Positions 1-9,388 of a stretch of DNA of 64,000 bases are shown here, piece after piece (the first letter of the stretch is position 1; each line of letters opens with the position of its first letter). The stretch comes from Sphingobium scionense (GTDB taxonomy: Bacteria; Pseudomonadota; Alphaproteobacteria; Sphingomonadales; Sphingomonadaceae): the NCBI RefSeq assembly GCF_014197035.1, contig NZ_JACIEU010000008.1:1-64000 (forward strand), in the 5' to 3' direction. Under the pieces are notes generated by a model, which saw nothing but the letters and a program-made list of their open reading frames with translations, searched no databases and was not told the origin of the DNA. Made by a program: the position numbers and the translations under genes.

Positions 1-177
1 CCCATGGTGCCACACTCCAAAGTCGCGGCCCCATTGATTCAGATTTTCACCGCCTTGGGAATCCTCCGTGAGTCAGACAATGCGCAGGTTGGTATGACCC
101 AGACCCTCACTGCGCTCGCCAACGGCCATCCCGCCAATCGCGTTCATGAACTCATGCCCTGGATCGCCGTGGGCTGA
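1..177 (+). pseudogene. 3' remnant of an IS66-like transposase
   Basis: An open frame runs from the window edge to a TGA at 175. Its last residues, NGHPANRVHELMPW, match the usual C-terminal signature of IS66-family transposases (NGHPxSRIxDLMPW type). The preceding 35 codons do not resemble the family clearly, so the element is probably truncated or frame-broken as well as cut by the window edge. Its presence beside the Rhs locus fits a region built from mobile DNA. The family call rests on the terminal motif alone. Confidence 0.4.
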
Positions 178-516
178 GGCCACCGCTTACGGATGATGAA
201 GAGCATCTTCTCTTGCGTCGGTGCAGTGGCATCGCATGTGCCCGTGCCGGTCGCCTGAATCGTCCTGCCGGTTCCACAGGCGCTCAAAACACCCGCCGGC
301 ATTGCCTTTGCCCGCCCCGCGATCGGGCCAATGATTACCCACGCATCGTCCATCGCGCAGGCCGGCTTTGCTGTGCGGACTCCCGTAGCGTGAATGCGTA
401 GGGGCTGGGTGTTATCGAGGCCAAACCAATTGATTGGGCCAGTCTGATCGCTCGCTGATGCGGGTGAGCTCAACGCCACAGCGCAGAGAGAAGCGAGCCA
501 TTTGATATAGATTCAT
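144..516 (-). pseudogene. Broken secreted-protein frame (unknown family)
   Basis: The minus-strand frame reads IYIKWLASLCAVALSSPASA, a convincing signal peptide with an Ala-X-Ala end, followed by about 110 residues to a stop at 144. No start codon exists in frame: a TGA lies immediately before the Ile codon at 510-512. Deleting one base near 511-513 would give ATG ATC TAT ATC AAA, so a single-base insertion is the simplest explanation. The C-terminal tail overlaps the IS66-like remnant and may not be native. I recognise no family. A GTG at 479 could start a product lacking most of the signal peptide. Confidence 0.3.
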
Positions 517-712
517 GATCACAGCGCTATCGAAAAATATGTTGTCCAATGTCGAAGGAGTTATGCGGAAGTGAATTTTTAATTCAAATGATAATTCAGG
601 TTGCATGTGCATTTACAAGATGTTCTTCTACAAGTCTAAAAATGTTATAACGCTGAATCGCTAGGTTTATTTTGCATATTTTATGCAATTCTCAAAATTA
701 GGGGTGGCTGGC

Positions 713-1045
713 ATGGCGAATGACGAGCGTTGTAAAGCGATCGGATCTTGGACTGGGTCCGCGACAATGGGCGTTCGCGGTGTTCTAGTGCTGGCGGCGG
801 CGACGCTTCCTCTTGGCCTTGGCTTGAGCGCTGCTCATGCGGCCAGCACCACAACCTACGCCTACGACGCGCTGGGACGGCTGGTGCAGGCCAGCACCAT
901 TGGGACGGTCAATAGCGGCGTTCAGATGAATGTGGCTTACGATGCGACGGACAATCGGATGACCTATCAGGTCACGGGCTCCGTTGATAAGGTGGTGGTC
1001 GTCCCACTTAATGGATTGTCGGTAATTCCGATCAAAGATGATTAA
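713..1045 (+). CDS. Short secreted YD-repeat protein preceding Rhs
   Basis: A 110-residue protein with a hydrophobic export segment (VRGVLVLAAATLPLGLGLSA, cleavage likely after AHA) followed by one YD motif, TYAYDALGRLVQAS, of the kind repeated in Rhs proteins. Its stop overlaps the start of the large Rhs gene by 8 bases, which points to translational coupling. The start at 713 is chosen because AGGGGTGG precedes it; an in-frame ATG at 683 has no visible ribosome site. It may be a detached N-terminal fragment of an Rhs ancestor or a separate small partner; the sequence does not decide. Confidence 0.55.
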   Translation: MANDERCKAIGSWTGSATMGVRGVLVLAAATLPLGLGLSAAHAASTTTYAYDALGRLVQASTIGTVNSGVQMNVAYDATDNRMTYQVTGSVDKVVVVPLNGLSVIPIKDD

Positions 1046-4000
1046 ATGTAATTTCGGCAAATATTTTAGCGTGAACAGGGTGGCTGTGGTGAGAAGAATA
1101 TTCTTCCTAATTGTTCTTTTTGCTATTGCGCTGGTTGAACTGCAGGGGCTGGCGCATGCTCAAGGATATGCTCCTCCACCTTCGGCGCCAATTCGAGAAG
1201 CCATCGATCAGAATGGTGTGGACCTTTCACGCGGCACTCTCGTTTCGCGCAGGCATAGCGTTTCTATTGGCGGATCGGGAGCCGGTGGCATTGCCTTCGC
1301 TCGCACAGTAACGGCGAATGGTTATTTTCGTGATAATATCGGAGGCAGTATCGTTGTCGACGGCAATTATATGGTTGTCAGTTTAGGAGAAAGCACGGAA
1401 ACTTTTTCTTCTGAGTATCCAAATTATGTTTCCGTCCAAAAGACGGGATCTACCCTAGTAGCTTCCGGAAATAATTATATTCTAACTAATAAAGATGGAA
1501 TACAAGTAATATATGAATTGGTAGCGTTACACGGTATGTATGGTTATGGATACTCGATAAAATCTGTCAAATATCCGAACGGAGAGATTTGGACATATAA
1601 TTATCGGACCGATTCGGTATGTATATCGCCAACGGGCTCTTGTAGTTACACGCTTATAACTCGGCCACAATCGATCATAAGCAATAATGGCTATATGCTG
1701 AAGCTCGAATTTTCTTCTAACACTACGCCTTCGAATGTGACGGTTACCGAATCATGGTTCAAGCTTGTCAAAGTTACAGCATCAAACGCCGCAGTGGATT
1801 ATTGCGATCCATATTCTGATAGCTGCTCGTACTCGAAAACATGGCCTTTCCTTATGATTGGGTACGCCGGCAGTCGAGTATCGTCAGTGACTGACTCACT
1901 CGGATATGTGACGGCCTACTCATATGCCGATGGACGACTGACGGGGATCAAGCGCCCCGGAGCGAGCATTAACAATATCACCATCGGCTACAATGGAAGC
2001 GGTTATGTGAATTCAGTCACCAACGAGGGGGTGACGACCAACTACACCTATTCCGATGCCTCCGGCATCCGGACAACGACGCTGATCGATGCCTCCCCCG
2101 GCAATAGGGTGATCAAGATCGATATAGCCAATATGCAGGTGACATCGGACACGGACGAGTTGGGCAAGGAAACCAAATACGAATATGATCCGATTACTCG
2201 TCTTCTAAAAAAGGTTACTGCGCCCGAGGGCAATATTTCCGAGTTCGATTATGATCCACGCGGTAACCTCACCAGGACGACGCTGACGCCCAAGCCGGGC
2301 AGCAGCCTTTCAGCTATCGTCACAGAGGCAACCTATCCTGCAGGGCAAGTTGATGAAGAGTGGCACTGTGCCGTCGGTGTCGGCGCGGCCCGTTGCAACA
2401 AGCCACTTTCCACAAAAGATGCCAACCAGAAAATCACGCAATATGAATATGATAATGTTCATGGGGGCGTAACTAAGGTTACGCGCCCGCCACCAAGCGG
2501 CTCTGTCAATTGCCCTGCGGCAGGCGTGATCTGCCCGGAGACCCGCTACACTTACACTTCAACTTATTATGGCAAATATAAGGATAGCGGTGGAGCGCTG
2601 GTTAACTTCGCTACACCGGTAACACGTCTGACGAAGGTTTCTTCCTGCCAGACCATGGTAAGTTGCAACAATACGGCCGACGAAAGTAGGTCAGTTATGT
2701 CCTATGGGACGAACAACGTGCTGCTCACATCGGCAGCACAGGGATCCGGGGATGGCGCACTAACAGCGACAACAGCCTACACGTATGACGATTTCGGTAA
2801 TCAGGTCACAGTCGATGGCCCCCTTTCCGGCATTGCGGATACGACTCGGATCCGTTACGATCCGCTGCGTCGAGTAATAGGAGCAGTTGGGCCGGACCCT
2901 GATGGAGGGGGCGGGCTTAAGTATCGCGCGAAGCGGTTCACCTACAACGCTGACAGTCAAATTACGATCACTGAAGTGGGCACGGTCAATAGTCAGTCTG
3001 ATGCAGATTGGCTGAGTTTCGCGAGCTATCGACAACTGACCTCGATCTTCGATGCGGCCACGGCGCGCAAGATCAAGGATGTGTTGACCGCCTCGACCCC
3101 TCCGACGCCGCCGGACACCTATCAGGTGATTCAATATAGCTATGACAGTCTTGGCCGCCTGGAGTGCGAGGCGTTGCGGATGAACAGTGCAACCTGGGCA
3201 TCGCTGCCATCTTCCGACTGCACACTGGCTACAACAGGTAGCCAAGGGCCGGATCGAATTTCCCGGACCACATATGATGCCCTGGGCCGCATCCATGTCC
3301 AGCAGAGCGCTTATGGCGTTACGGTAGCCAACGGCTTCCCTACAACTTTCCAGAGAGACGACGTGACAGGCACCTATACTGACAACGGTCAGTTGGCGAC
3401 TGTCACGGATGCAAAGGGAAATAGAACAACGTACGAATACGACGGCATCGACCGTCTTTCGAAGACGCGCTACCCCTCTCTGACCATAGCCGGCACCAGT
3501 TCGAATACCGATTATGTTCAGCCCACCTACGACGCCAACGGCAATGTAGTCGCGTTGCGTCTGCGCGATGGTCAGTCTATCGGCTTTAGCTATGACAATC
3601 TCAATCGGATCACATTGAAGAACCTGCCCGGCAGTGAGCCGGATGTGACTTATGGATATGACCTTCTCGGCCGTCAGATATCGGCCAGCCAAACCGGCAA
3701 TGCACTTTCGTTCACTTACGACGCGCTTGATCGCAATCTGACGCAAGCGGGGCCGCTGGGGACAATCACTTCCACGTGGGACATCGCCGGGCGCCGAGCA
3801 CGGCTGGACTTGCCGGGCAGCTATTACACAACCTACGATTATCTTGTAACGGGCGAGATGACGGCGGTGCGCGAAAATGGCGCGGGGTCGGGGCCTGGTG
3901 TGCTGGCAACGTTCAGCTACGATAATCTCGGCAATCGGATAGGGTTGGCTCGGGGGAATGGCGCCAGCACCAGTTACACGCCCGATGCGATTTCGCGGCT

Positions 4001-5390
4001 GACCTCGCTTGCACAAAATCTTGCTTCCACGGCATCCGATCAGACATTGGGCTTTGTATACAGCGCTGGAAGCCAGATTGTGTCCCGCTCCTCGTCAAAC
4101 GATGCCTATGCAATGCGGCAGCAGTATAACACCAATCGCTCATATACGGTGAACGGTCTCAATCAGTATCTGACCGCAGGAGTAACTACTCCTACCTATG
4201 ACGGTCGAGGGAATCTGACGGGACTAGATGGGGCGAGCTACACATACAGTTCGGAGAATCTTCTGAAAAGTGCGACGCGGGTGGGGATAGTCACAGCGCT
4301 AACCTACGATCCCATGGCCAGGCTCTATCAGGTGAGTGGTGCGGCGACGAGGCGGCTCCTTTACGATGGCATGAACCTTGTTGCTGAATATGATGGATCG
4401 GGCAATGTGCTCCGCCGCTATGTGCATGGTCCGAACAATGATGAGGCGCTAGTCTGGTACGAGGGTTCAGGCACGAGTACCCGGTATTGGCTCCATGCCG
4501 ATGAACGTGGTAGCGTCATTGCCGTCAGCAATAGTAGCGGGGCTGCCGATAGCATCAATGCTTACGATCCTTGGGGCGGCCCGCAATCGAGTAATGGCGG
4601 ACGATTCCAGTTCACAGGGCAGGCTTGGGTACCCGAGCTCGGCCTATATTATTATAAAGCCCGGTTTTATAATTCCCGATTGGGACGTTTTATGCAGGCC
4701 GATCCCATCGGTTATCAAGCGGGCATGAATCTCTACGCCTATGTTCGGAATGATCCAATCAACTCGATAGACCCTTTGGGGCTGGATGATGCACTAATTG
4801 TCGTAACCGGGTCAAAAGCTTGCTCTATTCCAGGCTGTGAAATGGCCATTGATCTTCGAGAACTAGAAAGATTATTAGAAGAGTTTTCTCGCCAAGGAGA
4901 GCAACTGGAATTCAAGCTAGTTGTGACGGCGCCGCAGAACCCGTGCGAGGGCGGGAAAGGATATTGGAATGGCGTTGCAAGTAGGCTGGAAATATTTGCA
5001 GATGTGACGGGGGCAGGTGCTTTCACCGCCGCTGGCATTGGTCTGGCACTGGCTCCAACGGGCGCAGGCTTTGCCATTGCTGAGACGGCTGCTCTCGGAC
5101 TAGGTGGTGCTTCCACTTTAGCGAGTTTCGGCGCTTCGGTAGCCAGTTTCCTAGCTGGCAATAATAGCCGGGCGACTGTCAACTTTGTGGGTGCTGTTGG
5201 CGGATGGGGTATCGGTAAAGCGGTGGAACGTGGTGTCGGCAGTGCGTTGGCAAGCGGCAGAATATTCGGCGATTTGAGTGCCAGCCAGACCCGCCAAGCG
5301 GGATATGTGGGAAGTGTTTCTGGTGCATTTGGAGGCAAAGCTGCGGGGACCGCCGCCGAGGGTATTTGCGTAGCCAATACTACTAATTGA
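1038..5390 (+). CDS. Rhs/YD-repeat protein with variable C-terminal tip
   Basis: A 1450-residue Rhs-type protein. An N-terminal hydrophobic segment (about residues 18-40, ending AHAQG) looks like a signal peptide. Many YD repeats follow from about residue 290 to 1100 (for example YDPRGNLTRTTL, YEYDGIDRLSKTRY), which in this family fold into a beta cocoon. The Rhs-associated core lies near residues 1160-1250, ending RFMQADPIGYQAGMNLYAYV and then DPLGLDD. After it comes a tip of about 200 residues unlike the core, with a long Gly/Ala-rich hydrophobic stretch (GAGAFTAAGIGLALAPTGAG onward). The tip is where these proteins carry toxins; none is recognised here. The N-terminal third is noticeably AT-richer than the rest of the window, suggesting transfer. 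The small gene directly downstream is a candidate immunity gene. Confidence 0.88.
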   Translation: MIKCNFGKYFSVNRVAVVRRIFFLIVLFAIALVELQGLAHAQGYAPPPSAPIREAIDQNGVDLSRGTLVSRRHSVSIGGSGAGGIAFARTVTANGYFRDNIGGSIVVDGNYMVVSLGESTETFSSEYPNYVSVQKTGSTLVASGNNYILTNKDGIQVIYELVALHGMYGYGYSIKSVKYPNGEIWTYNYRTDSVCISPTGSCSYTLITRPQSIISNNGYMLKLEFSSNTTPSNVTVTESWFKLVKVTASNAAVDYCDPYSDSCSYSKTWPFLMIGYAGSRVSSVTDSLGYVTAYSYADGRLTGIKRPGASINNITIGYNGSGYVNSVTNEGVTTNYTYSDASGIRTTTLIDASPGNRVIKIDIANMQVTSDTDELGKETKYEYDPITRLLKKVTAPEGNISEFDYDPRGNLTRTTLTPKPGSSLSAIVTEATYPAGQVDEEWHCAVGVGAARCNKPLSTKDANQKITQYEYDNVHGGVTKVTRPPPSGSVNCPAAGVICPETRYTYTSTYYGKYKDSGGALVNFATPVTRLTKVSSCQTMVSCNNTADESRSVMSYGTNNVLLTSAAQGSGDGALTATTAYTYDDFGNQVTVDGPLSGIADTTRIRYDPLRRVIGAVGPDPDGGGGLKYRAKRFTYNADSQITITEVGTVNSQSDADWLSFASYRQLTSIFDAATARKIKDVLTASTPPTPPDTYQVIQYSYDSLGRLECEALRMNSATWASLPSSDCTLATTGSQGPDRISRTTYDALGRIHVQQSAYGVTVANGFPTTFQRDDVTGTYTDNGQLATVTDAKGNRTTYEYDGIDRLSKTRYPSLTIAGTSSNTDYVQPTYDANGNVVALRLRDGQSIGFSYDNLNRITLKNLPGSEPDVTYGYDLLGRQISASQTGNALSFTYDALDRNLTQAGPLGTITSTWDIAGRRARLDLPGSYYTTYDYLVTGEMTAVRENGAGSGPGVLATFSYDNLGNRIGLARGNGASTSYTPDAISRLTSLAQNLASTASDQTLGFVYSAGSQIVSRSSSNDAYAMRQQYNTNRSYTVNGLNQYLTAGVTTPTYDGRGNLTGLDGASYTYSSENLLKSATRVGIVTALTYDPMARLYQVSGAATRRLLYDGMNLVAEYDGSGNVLRRYVHGPNNDEALVWYEGSGTSTRYWLHADERGSVIAVSNSSGAADSINAYDPWGGPQSSNGGRFQFTGQAWVPELGLYYYKARFYNSRLGRFMQADPIGYQAGMNLYAYVRNDPINSIDPLGLDDALIVVTGSKACSIPGCEMAIDLRELERLLEEFSRQGEQLEFKLVVTAPQNPCEGGKGYWNGVASRLEIFADVTGAGAFTAAGIGLALAPTGAGFAIAETAALGLGGASTLASFGASVASFLAGNNSRATVNFVGAVGGWGIGKAVERGVGSALASGRIFGDLSASQTRQAGYVGSVSGAFGGKAAGTAAEGICVANTTN

Positions 5391-5400
5391 AGGCAAAACT

Positions 5401-5682
5401 ATGATCTTGGAAACCGTAGCAGTCATTTGCCTTGTGATCATTTTTGATCTTGCCGCTTTCTGGAAGGTTGGGAACTGGCGACGTCAGTTTGCAGGTAAAG
5501 ATATTGATTTCACGTATCTAGGAACGATATTTCCTAGAATAATTTTAACAATTGCCTCGGGATTTTGTATCGTCATCGCAAAATACAACCCTGATTTTGA
5601 TGTGGTATTATTTATTTTGGCACTTGTTCTTTTTGGAACATCGCATGGTGTTCTATATGTGAAGGCGTATCGGTCTCGTTAA
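5401..5682 (+). CDS. Small membrane protein, candidate Rhs-tip immunity protein
   Basis: A 93-residue protein with three predicted membrane helices (about residues 3-21, 43-61 and 67-85) and a basic end, KAYRSR. No family is recognised. It starts 10 bases after the Rhs stop codon on the same strand and is AT-rich. Position, size and composition fit the immunity gene that normally follows an Rhs toxin tip. A membrane location would suit a tip that acts on or in the membrane, consistent with the hydrophobic glycine-rich tip of the neighbour. The function is inference from position. Confidence 0.6.
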   Translation: MILETVAVICLVIIFDLAAFWKVGNWRRQFAGKDIDFTYLGTIFPRIILTIASGFCIVIAKYNPDFDVVLFILALVLFGTSHGVLYVKAYRSR

Positions 5683-5820
5683 GATAAATCGACATGCAGT
5701 ATCTGTTGGTTTCACACGGCCCTGCTGATCTAGCACTACTTTGGCAGAATTTTATTGAGACGTTTGGTAAGACTACATCCACAATGAGGACAATAGTCTG
5801 GTGGTGAGCGAGACAGGCGC

Positions 5821-6501
5821 TCAATGATGGCCTGGCGCACTGCTGGCAATGTAGGTTGGGGAGGTGGACCGAGGACTCTTTTTTTTCCGCCCCGCCTGAG
5901 CGAGCCTTCGGGATTGCAGGAAGGCGTATGCCATCATCGACATCAAAGCATGGCGGTGAAGTCCGGTCCAGGAACGTCCTTCGAAGTGATCCAACCCCAG
6001 TTCTTCCTTGAGTTGCTGATGCGCTTGTTCACAGATCCAGCGCGCCTTGATCGCGCCGGCGAGAGCTTTGATTGGGATGTCGCCCGGTAGATTGGAGAGA
6101 TAGTATTTTCGCTCGCCATTCGAGCGATGCTCACCCACCAGCCAGGCTTCCTCGCCCGGCATGTGCTGGGCCCCGGCAGAGCCGATCCGCTGAGGCGCAC
6201 CATCGGCAATGCGCACGCGCATGGCCGCAAAACGGGCTGTCAGCTGTCCCTTGGTCCCCTTGCGCCAACTGACCTGCCGCCATTTCGCGCCTTCGAGCAT
6301 CGCGTGCGCGGCCATGGATTTGACGTCTGGCACATGCCGCACCCGAGGGCGACCGCGCCCTGCGACCGGGAAGATCAGCTGCACGTCGGCCGGATAGACC
6401 TTCTGGTGCCTGGGGATGCCGACAGCCCAGCAAAGGCCGCGTGTACTCAGCGCCTGCCGAAACGTAGCCGACTGAACCGCACCGGGTTTGCCGGAGGCCA
6501 T
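5821..6501 (-). pseudogene. 5'-truncated IS701-type DDE transposase
   Basis: The 226-codon frame carries the C-terminal half of a DDE transposase of the IS701 type: GLCWAVGIPRHQKVYPADV, EEAWLVGEHRSNGERKYYLS, and IKARWICEQAHQQLKEELGL with the catalytic Glu region. Intact relatives are about 400 residues, so the N-terminal half with the first catalytic Asp is missing. Sequence upstream of 6501 does not continue the family in any frame I can follow. The nominal first residues, before ATFRQALSTRG, are probably read-through of non-native sequence. It is an insertion-sequence relic bordering the Rhs locus. Confidence 0.8.
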
Positions 6502-6854
6502 AGATCAGACAGTGCCTTTCAAGCCCATACAATCCCGATGGACAGTTGGCACATGTGATGGTATAACTAAGCCGTCGAGAGTAAGTTTCGACGTTAAATC
6601 AATACCTTGCCGCGATTGCTGAGTGCCCGTAGGGGTCACCACCTTGAAATGTGGTATGTATCGGCAATCGCCGATTTATCCTCGATAGCTGGGATAAATA
6701 CTCCAATCAGTAATGGTCTCGTGTCCGATGCAGTCTCTTTCGACATGCGATGGATTGTGTCCGACCTGTCCGTGCAGTTCCTTCTCCTGATGCAGTTGCT
6801 TGCGCGACCGTGGCCTTGGGCTAGTCTGCGCGCGTCCATAGCAGGAGAGCGCCG
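6502..6854. other. Intergenic stretch without a supported gene
   Basis: About 350 bases between the truncated transposase and the dienelactone hydrolase. Short open frames exist but none has a recognisable product or a good ribosome site. A GCAGGAGAG ribosome site near 6841-6849 belongs to the gene starting at 6855. Confidence 0.5.
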
Positions 6855-7766
6855 ATGACCACCGATCGCGATGATGTGCCGTCCCCCGTCGAGCGGCTGG
6901 CGGAGGATCGCAACTGGATCGCCTCGACCGGGCTCAGTCGGCGTCATATCCTGGCCGGCGGTGCCTTTGCCGCCGGTTTCGCCGCCGCCTGTCAGCCGGT
7001 CGCGGCCAGCACCATCCAGACCCCGGCCGACGGGTTGGTGGAGGAAGCCGTGTCGATCCCGACCAGCGACGGTTTCGCCATGCCCGGCTTCGTTGCCCGG
7101 CCGGCGGGCAAGAAGAAGGCGCCGGTGATCGTTGTCGTGCATGAGATTTTCGGCGTCCATGAATGGGTGCGCGACATGTGCCGGCGCTTCGCAAAGGCCG
7201 GCTATCATGCCGTCGCGCCGGACCTGTTCGCCCGCCATGGCGACGCGACCAAGGTCAGCGACTTCAAGCAGTTGGTAGCCGAGATCGTCAGCAATGCGCC
7301 CGACAAGCAGGTATTGTCCGACATCGATGCCACCTATGCCTTTGCCGGCGCCCATGGCGGCGACGCGACGCGGCGCGGCATCACCGGCTTCTGCTGGGGT
7401 GGCCGGGTGGTCTGGCTCTATGCCGCGCACAGCGCCGCGCTCGACGCTGGCGTCGCCTTCTACGGTCGGCTCGTGACCCAGAAGAACGACCTCCAGACCC
7501 TGTCGGCGATCGAGGAGGTGGCCAAACTCAAGGCGCCGGTGCTCGGCCAATATGGCGAACTCGACAAGGGCATCCCCCAGGCCGATGTCGAGGCGATGCG
7601 CGCCGCGCTCAAGGCGGCGGGCAAGTCGCCGCCCGATGCCATCACCGTTCATGCCGGCGCCGACCATGGCTTCATGGCCGATTATCGGCCGAGCTATAAT
7701 GCGGCGGCGGCAAAGGCCGCCTGGAGCGAAACGATCGACTGGTTCGGCAAATTTGTGAAGGGGTGA
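6855..7766 (+). CDS. Dienelactone hydrolase family protein, Tat-exported
   Basis: A 303-residue alpha/beta hydrolase of the dienelactone hydrolase (carboxymethylenebutenolidase) family. Residues 27-50 form a twin-arginine signal (SRRHILAGGAFAAGF) followed by ACQPVAAS. The catalytic triad is visible: nucleophile Cys180 in GFCWGGR, Asp237 in GELDKGIP and His271 in GADHGFMADY. The family hydrolyses cyclic enol-lactones, but exported members in sphingomonads are not well defined, so the substrate is unknown. The ribosome site AGGAGAG sits 5 bases before the ATG. The stop codon lies inside a perfect hairpin shared with the convergent peroxiredoxin gene. Confidence 0.88.
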   Translation: MTTDRDDVPSPVERLAEDRNWIASTGLSRRHILAGGAFAAGFAAACQPVAASTIQTPADGLVEEAVSIPTSDGFAMPGFVARPAGKKKAPVIVVVHEIFGVHEWVRDMCRRFAKAGYHAVAPDLFARHGDATKVSDFKQLVAEIVSNAPDKQVLSDIDATYAFAGAHGGDATRRGITGFCWGGRVVWLYAAHSAALDAGVAFYGRLVTQKNDLQTLSAIEEVAKLKAPVLGQYGELDKGIPQADVEAMRAALKAAGKSPPDAITVHAGADHGFMADYRPSYNAAAAKAAWSETIDWFGKFVKG

Positions 7767-7781
7767 TCGCATCACCCCTTC
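7757..7781. terminator. Hairpin shared by convergent genes
   Basis: A perfect 11-bp inverted repeat (GAAGGGGTGAT / ATCACCCCTTC) with a 3-base loop spans the stop codon of the dienelactone hydrolase and faces the 3' end of the peroxiredoxin gene. The T-tract after it is weak (GGGTTTATTT). It probably ends transcription in both directions. Confidence 0.55.
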
Positions 7782-7792
7782 GCTCGCCGGGT

Positions 7793-8326
7793 TTATTTCT
7801 GCTTCATCGCCTCGACCGCGGCGAGCGTGCTCTTCACATGGCCGGCATAGCTCATCTCGCTATGGACGAAGGCGATGCGGCCGCTGGGCGCGATCACATA
7901 GGAGGTGCGGTCGGTCATGCCCGGCCGCATCTTGAGCGCGACATCATAGCCCGACACGATGTTCGGCCCGGCCGAGGCGACCGCGAACTTGCCGGCGCAT
8001 TCCTTGGTGGAGAAGGCGACCAGATCATCGACCGGATCGGCCGACATGCCGATCACGGTGGCGCCCGCCGCCTTGAACTTGTCGATATTCTCGGCGAACT
8101 CACGTGCCTCGGCCGAACAGCCCGGCGTGAAGGCCTTGGGGAAGAAATAGAGGACCACCGGCCCGCGCTTCAACTGGTGCGACAAAGTGACGGTGAAGGT
8201 CTTGCCGGCCAGCGCGCCGCGGGTGGTGAATTCCGGCGCCTTGGCGCCGACCGCCAGGGCCGCCATGCTGCCCTGCGTGCCCAGGGCTGCGGCCGCCAGG
8301 GCCAGGATGATCTTCGCGCTCTTCAT
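7793..8326 (-). CDS. Exported peroxiredoxin (AhpC/TSA, BCP-like)
   Basis: A 177-residue thiol peroxidase with a signal peptide of about 22 residues (KIILALAAAALGTQGSMA). The peroxidatic cysteine is Cys70 in KAFTPGCSAEARE, the FTPGC motif of BCP-like peroxiredoxins. A second cysteine, Cys110 in STKECAGKF, could be the resolving residue. It would reduce hydroperoxides in the periplasm, using an unidentified thiol donor. It is transcribed towards the dienelactone hydrolase and sits 14 bases downstream of the VOC-family gene on the same strand, so the two may be co-transcribed. Confidence 0.88.
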   Translation of the reverse strand: MKSAKIILALAAAALGTQGSMAALAVGAKAPEFTTRGALAGKTFTVTLSHQLKRGPVVLYFFPKAFTPGCSAEAREFAENIDKFKAAGATVIGMSADPVDDLVAFSTKECAGKFAVASAGPNIVSGYDVALKMRPGMTDRTSYVIAPSGRIAFVHSEMSYAGHVKSTLAAVEAMKQK

Positions 8327-8347
8327 AATCTAGCTCCCATGGGTCGG

Positions 8348-8740
8348 TCAGGCGGCGGGGGCGGGCGGTTCCCACAATTCGATGGCATTGCCCTCGGGAT
8401 CATGGATCCGGGCAAAGCGCCCGACATCGGGATGATCCCATTCGGGCTTGGTGATGGCCTCAACGTCCGCCGCGCGCAAGTCCGCCAGCAGCCCGTCGAG
8501 ATCGGACACGCGCAGATTGATCATGAAGCTCTTGTCGGCGGCGAAATAGTCGCTGTCCTGCTTGAACGGCGAAAAGACCATCGGGCCGCCCAGCGTCTGC
8601 CAGACATATTCGTTGACCGCCGGAATATTGGGATCGGCGCTGCATCCGCCGCCGACGCCCAGATGGGTGCGATACCAGGCCGACAGCGCCTGCGGATCAC
8701 GTGCGCGAAAGAAAAGTCCGCCCATTCCCAGGACCGGCAT
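8348..8740 (-). CDS. VOC (glyoxalase-fold) family protein
   Basis: A 130-residue single-module vicinal-oxygen-chelate protein: MGGLFFRARDPQALSAWYRT at the start, INLRVSDLDGLLADLRA in the middle and IHDPEGNAIELWEPP at the end, the last with the usual metal-ligand Glu. Start 8740 is preferred because GAGGAGGG lies 5 bases upstream; a longer in-frame start at 8776 would add 12 unlikely residues. The metal and substrate cannot be told from sequence. It lies upstream of the exported peroxiredoxin. Confidence 0.85.
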   Translation of the reverse strand: MPVLGMGGLFFRARDPQALSAWYRTHLGVGGGCSADPNIPAVNEYVWQTLGGPMVFSPFKQDSDYFAADKSFMINLRVSDLDGLLADLRAADVEAITKPEWDHPDVGRFARIHDPEGNAIELWEPPAPAA

Positions 8741-8841
8741 GGCATCCCTCCTCGATTGTCGCGGCGGTGATAGCATGGCCGCGATGGCCGGTCACGCGGG
8801 TGATAGGGGGAACTCGATGCGGCCTGCCGGGTTGGCATCGC

Positions 8842-9348
8842 ATGCGTAACCATTTCCTCCTCGCCCTTCCGCTGCTGCTGCTCGCCGGGTGCGGCAGCAA
8901 GGAACAGAATCAGTCCGCCATGGTCACCAACATATTGGACCAGGCGCTGCCCAGCACGCGCGACGCGCCACCCGGCGCCAATGCCATCACCCCGGTCGAG
9001 CCCGCACCCGACCTGCCCGTGGCCAAGGGGGAGGCGCTCCACGCCAATGCGATCCCGATCGCGCTGCAGGGGCGCTGGACCGGCACCAATGAGCGCTGTG
9101 GCGACCGGGCGGCGGCCCAGGCGCTGGAACTGACGGCGGCCAGCCTGATCTTCCACGAAAGCGTCGGCACGGTGCAGCGTGTCACGCGCGAGGGGGAGGG
9201 GCGGCTGGCGGTCGTCGCCAATTTCACGGGTGAGGGGGAAAGCTGGACCCGGACCCTGATGCTGCGTCCCTCGGCCGATGGGCAACAGCTTACCATCACC
9301 AATGACGGCACGGCGATCGTGCGCAAGCGCTGCACTCCGGCCGTCTGA
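8842..9348 (+). CDS. Lipoprotein of unknown function
   Basis: A 168-residue protein starting [20 protein letters not shown], an export signal with the lipobox LAGC, so it should be lipid-anchored after cleavage before the Cys at residue 17. The mature part contains [20 protein letters not shown] and ends VRKRCTPAV; the two cysteines could form a disulfide. No family is named with confidence. It lies divergent from the VOC gene and 40 bases ahead of recF on the same strand. Confidence 0.75.
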   Translation: MRNHFLLALPLLLLAGCGSKEQNQSAMVTNILDQALPSTRDAPPGANAITPVEPAPDLPVAKGEALHANAIPIALQGRWTGTNERCGDRAAAQALELTAASLIFHESVGTVQRVTREGEGRLAVVANFTGEGESWTRTLMLRPSADGQQLTITNDGTAIVRKRCTPAV

Positions 9349-9388
9349 ACCGCTTCCCCCGGCGCGCCGTCCTCGCTACAGCGGCGCG

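Noticed and set aside
2760..4016. Open frame of 418 codons antisense to the Rhs gene
   Set aside because: Reverse reading of YD repeats; no ribosome site and no family.
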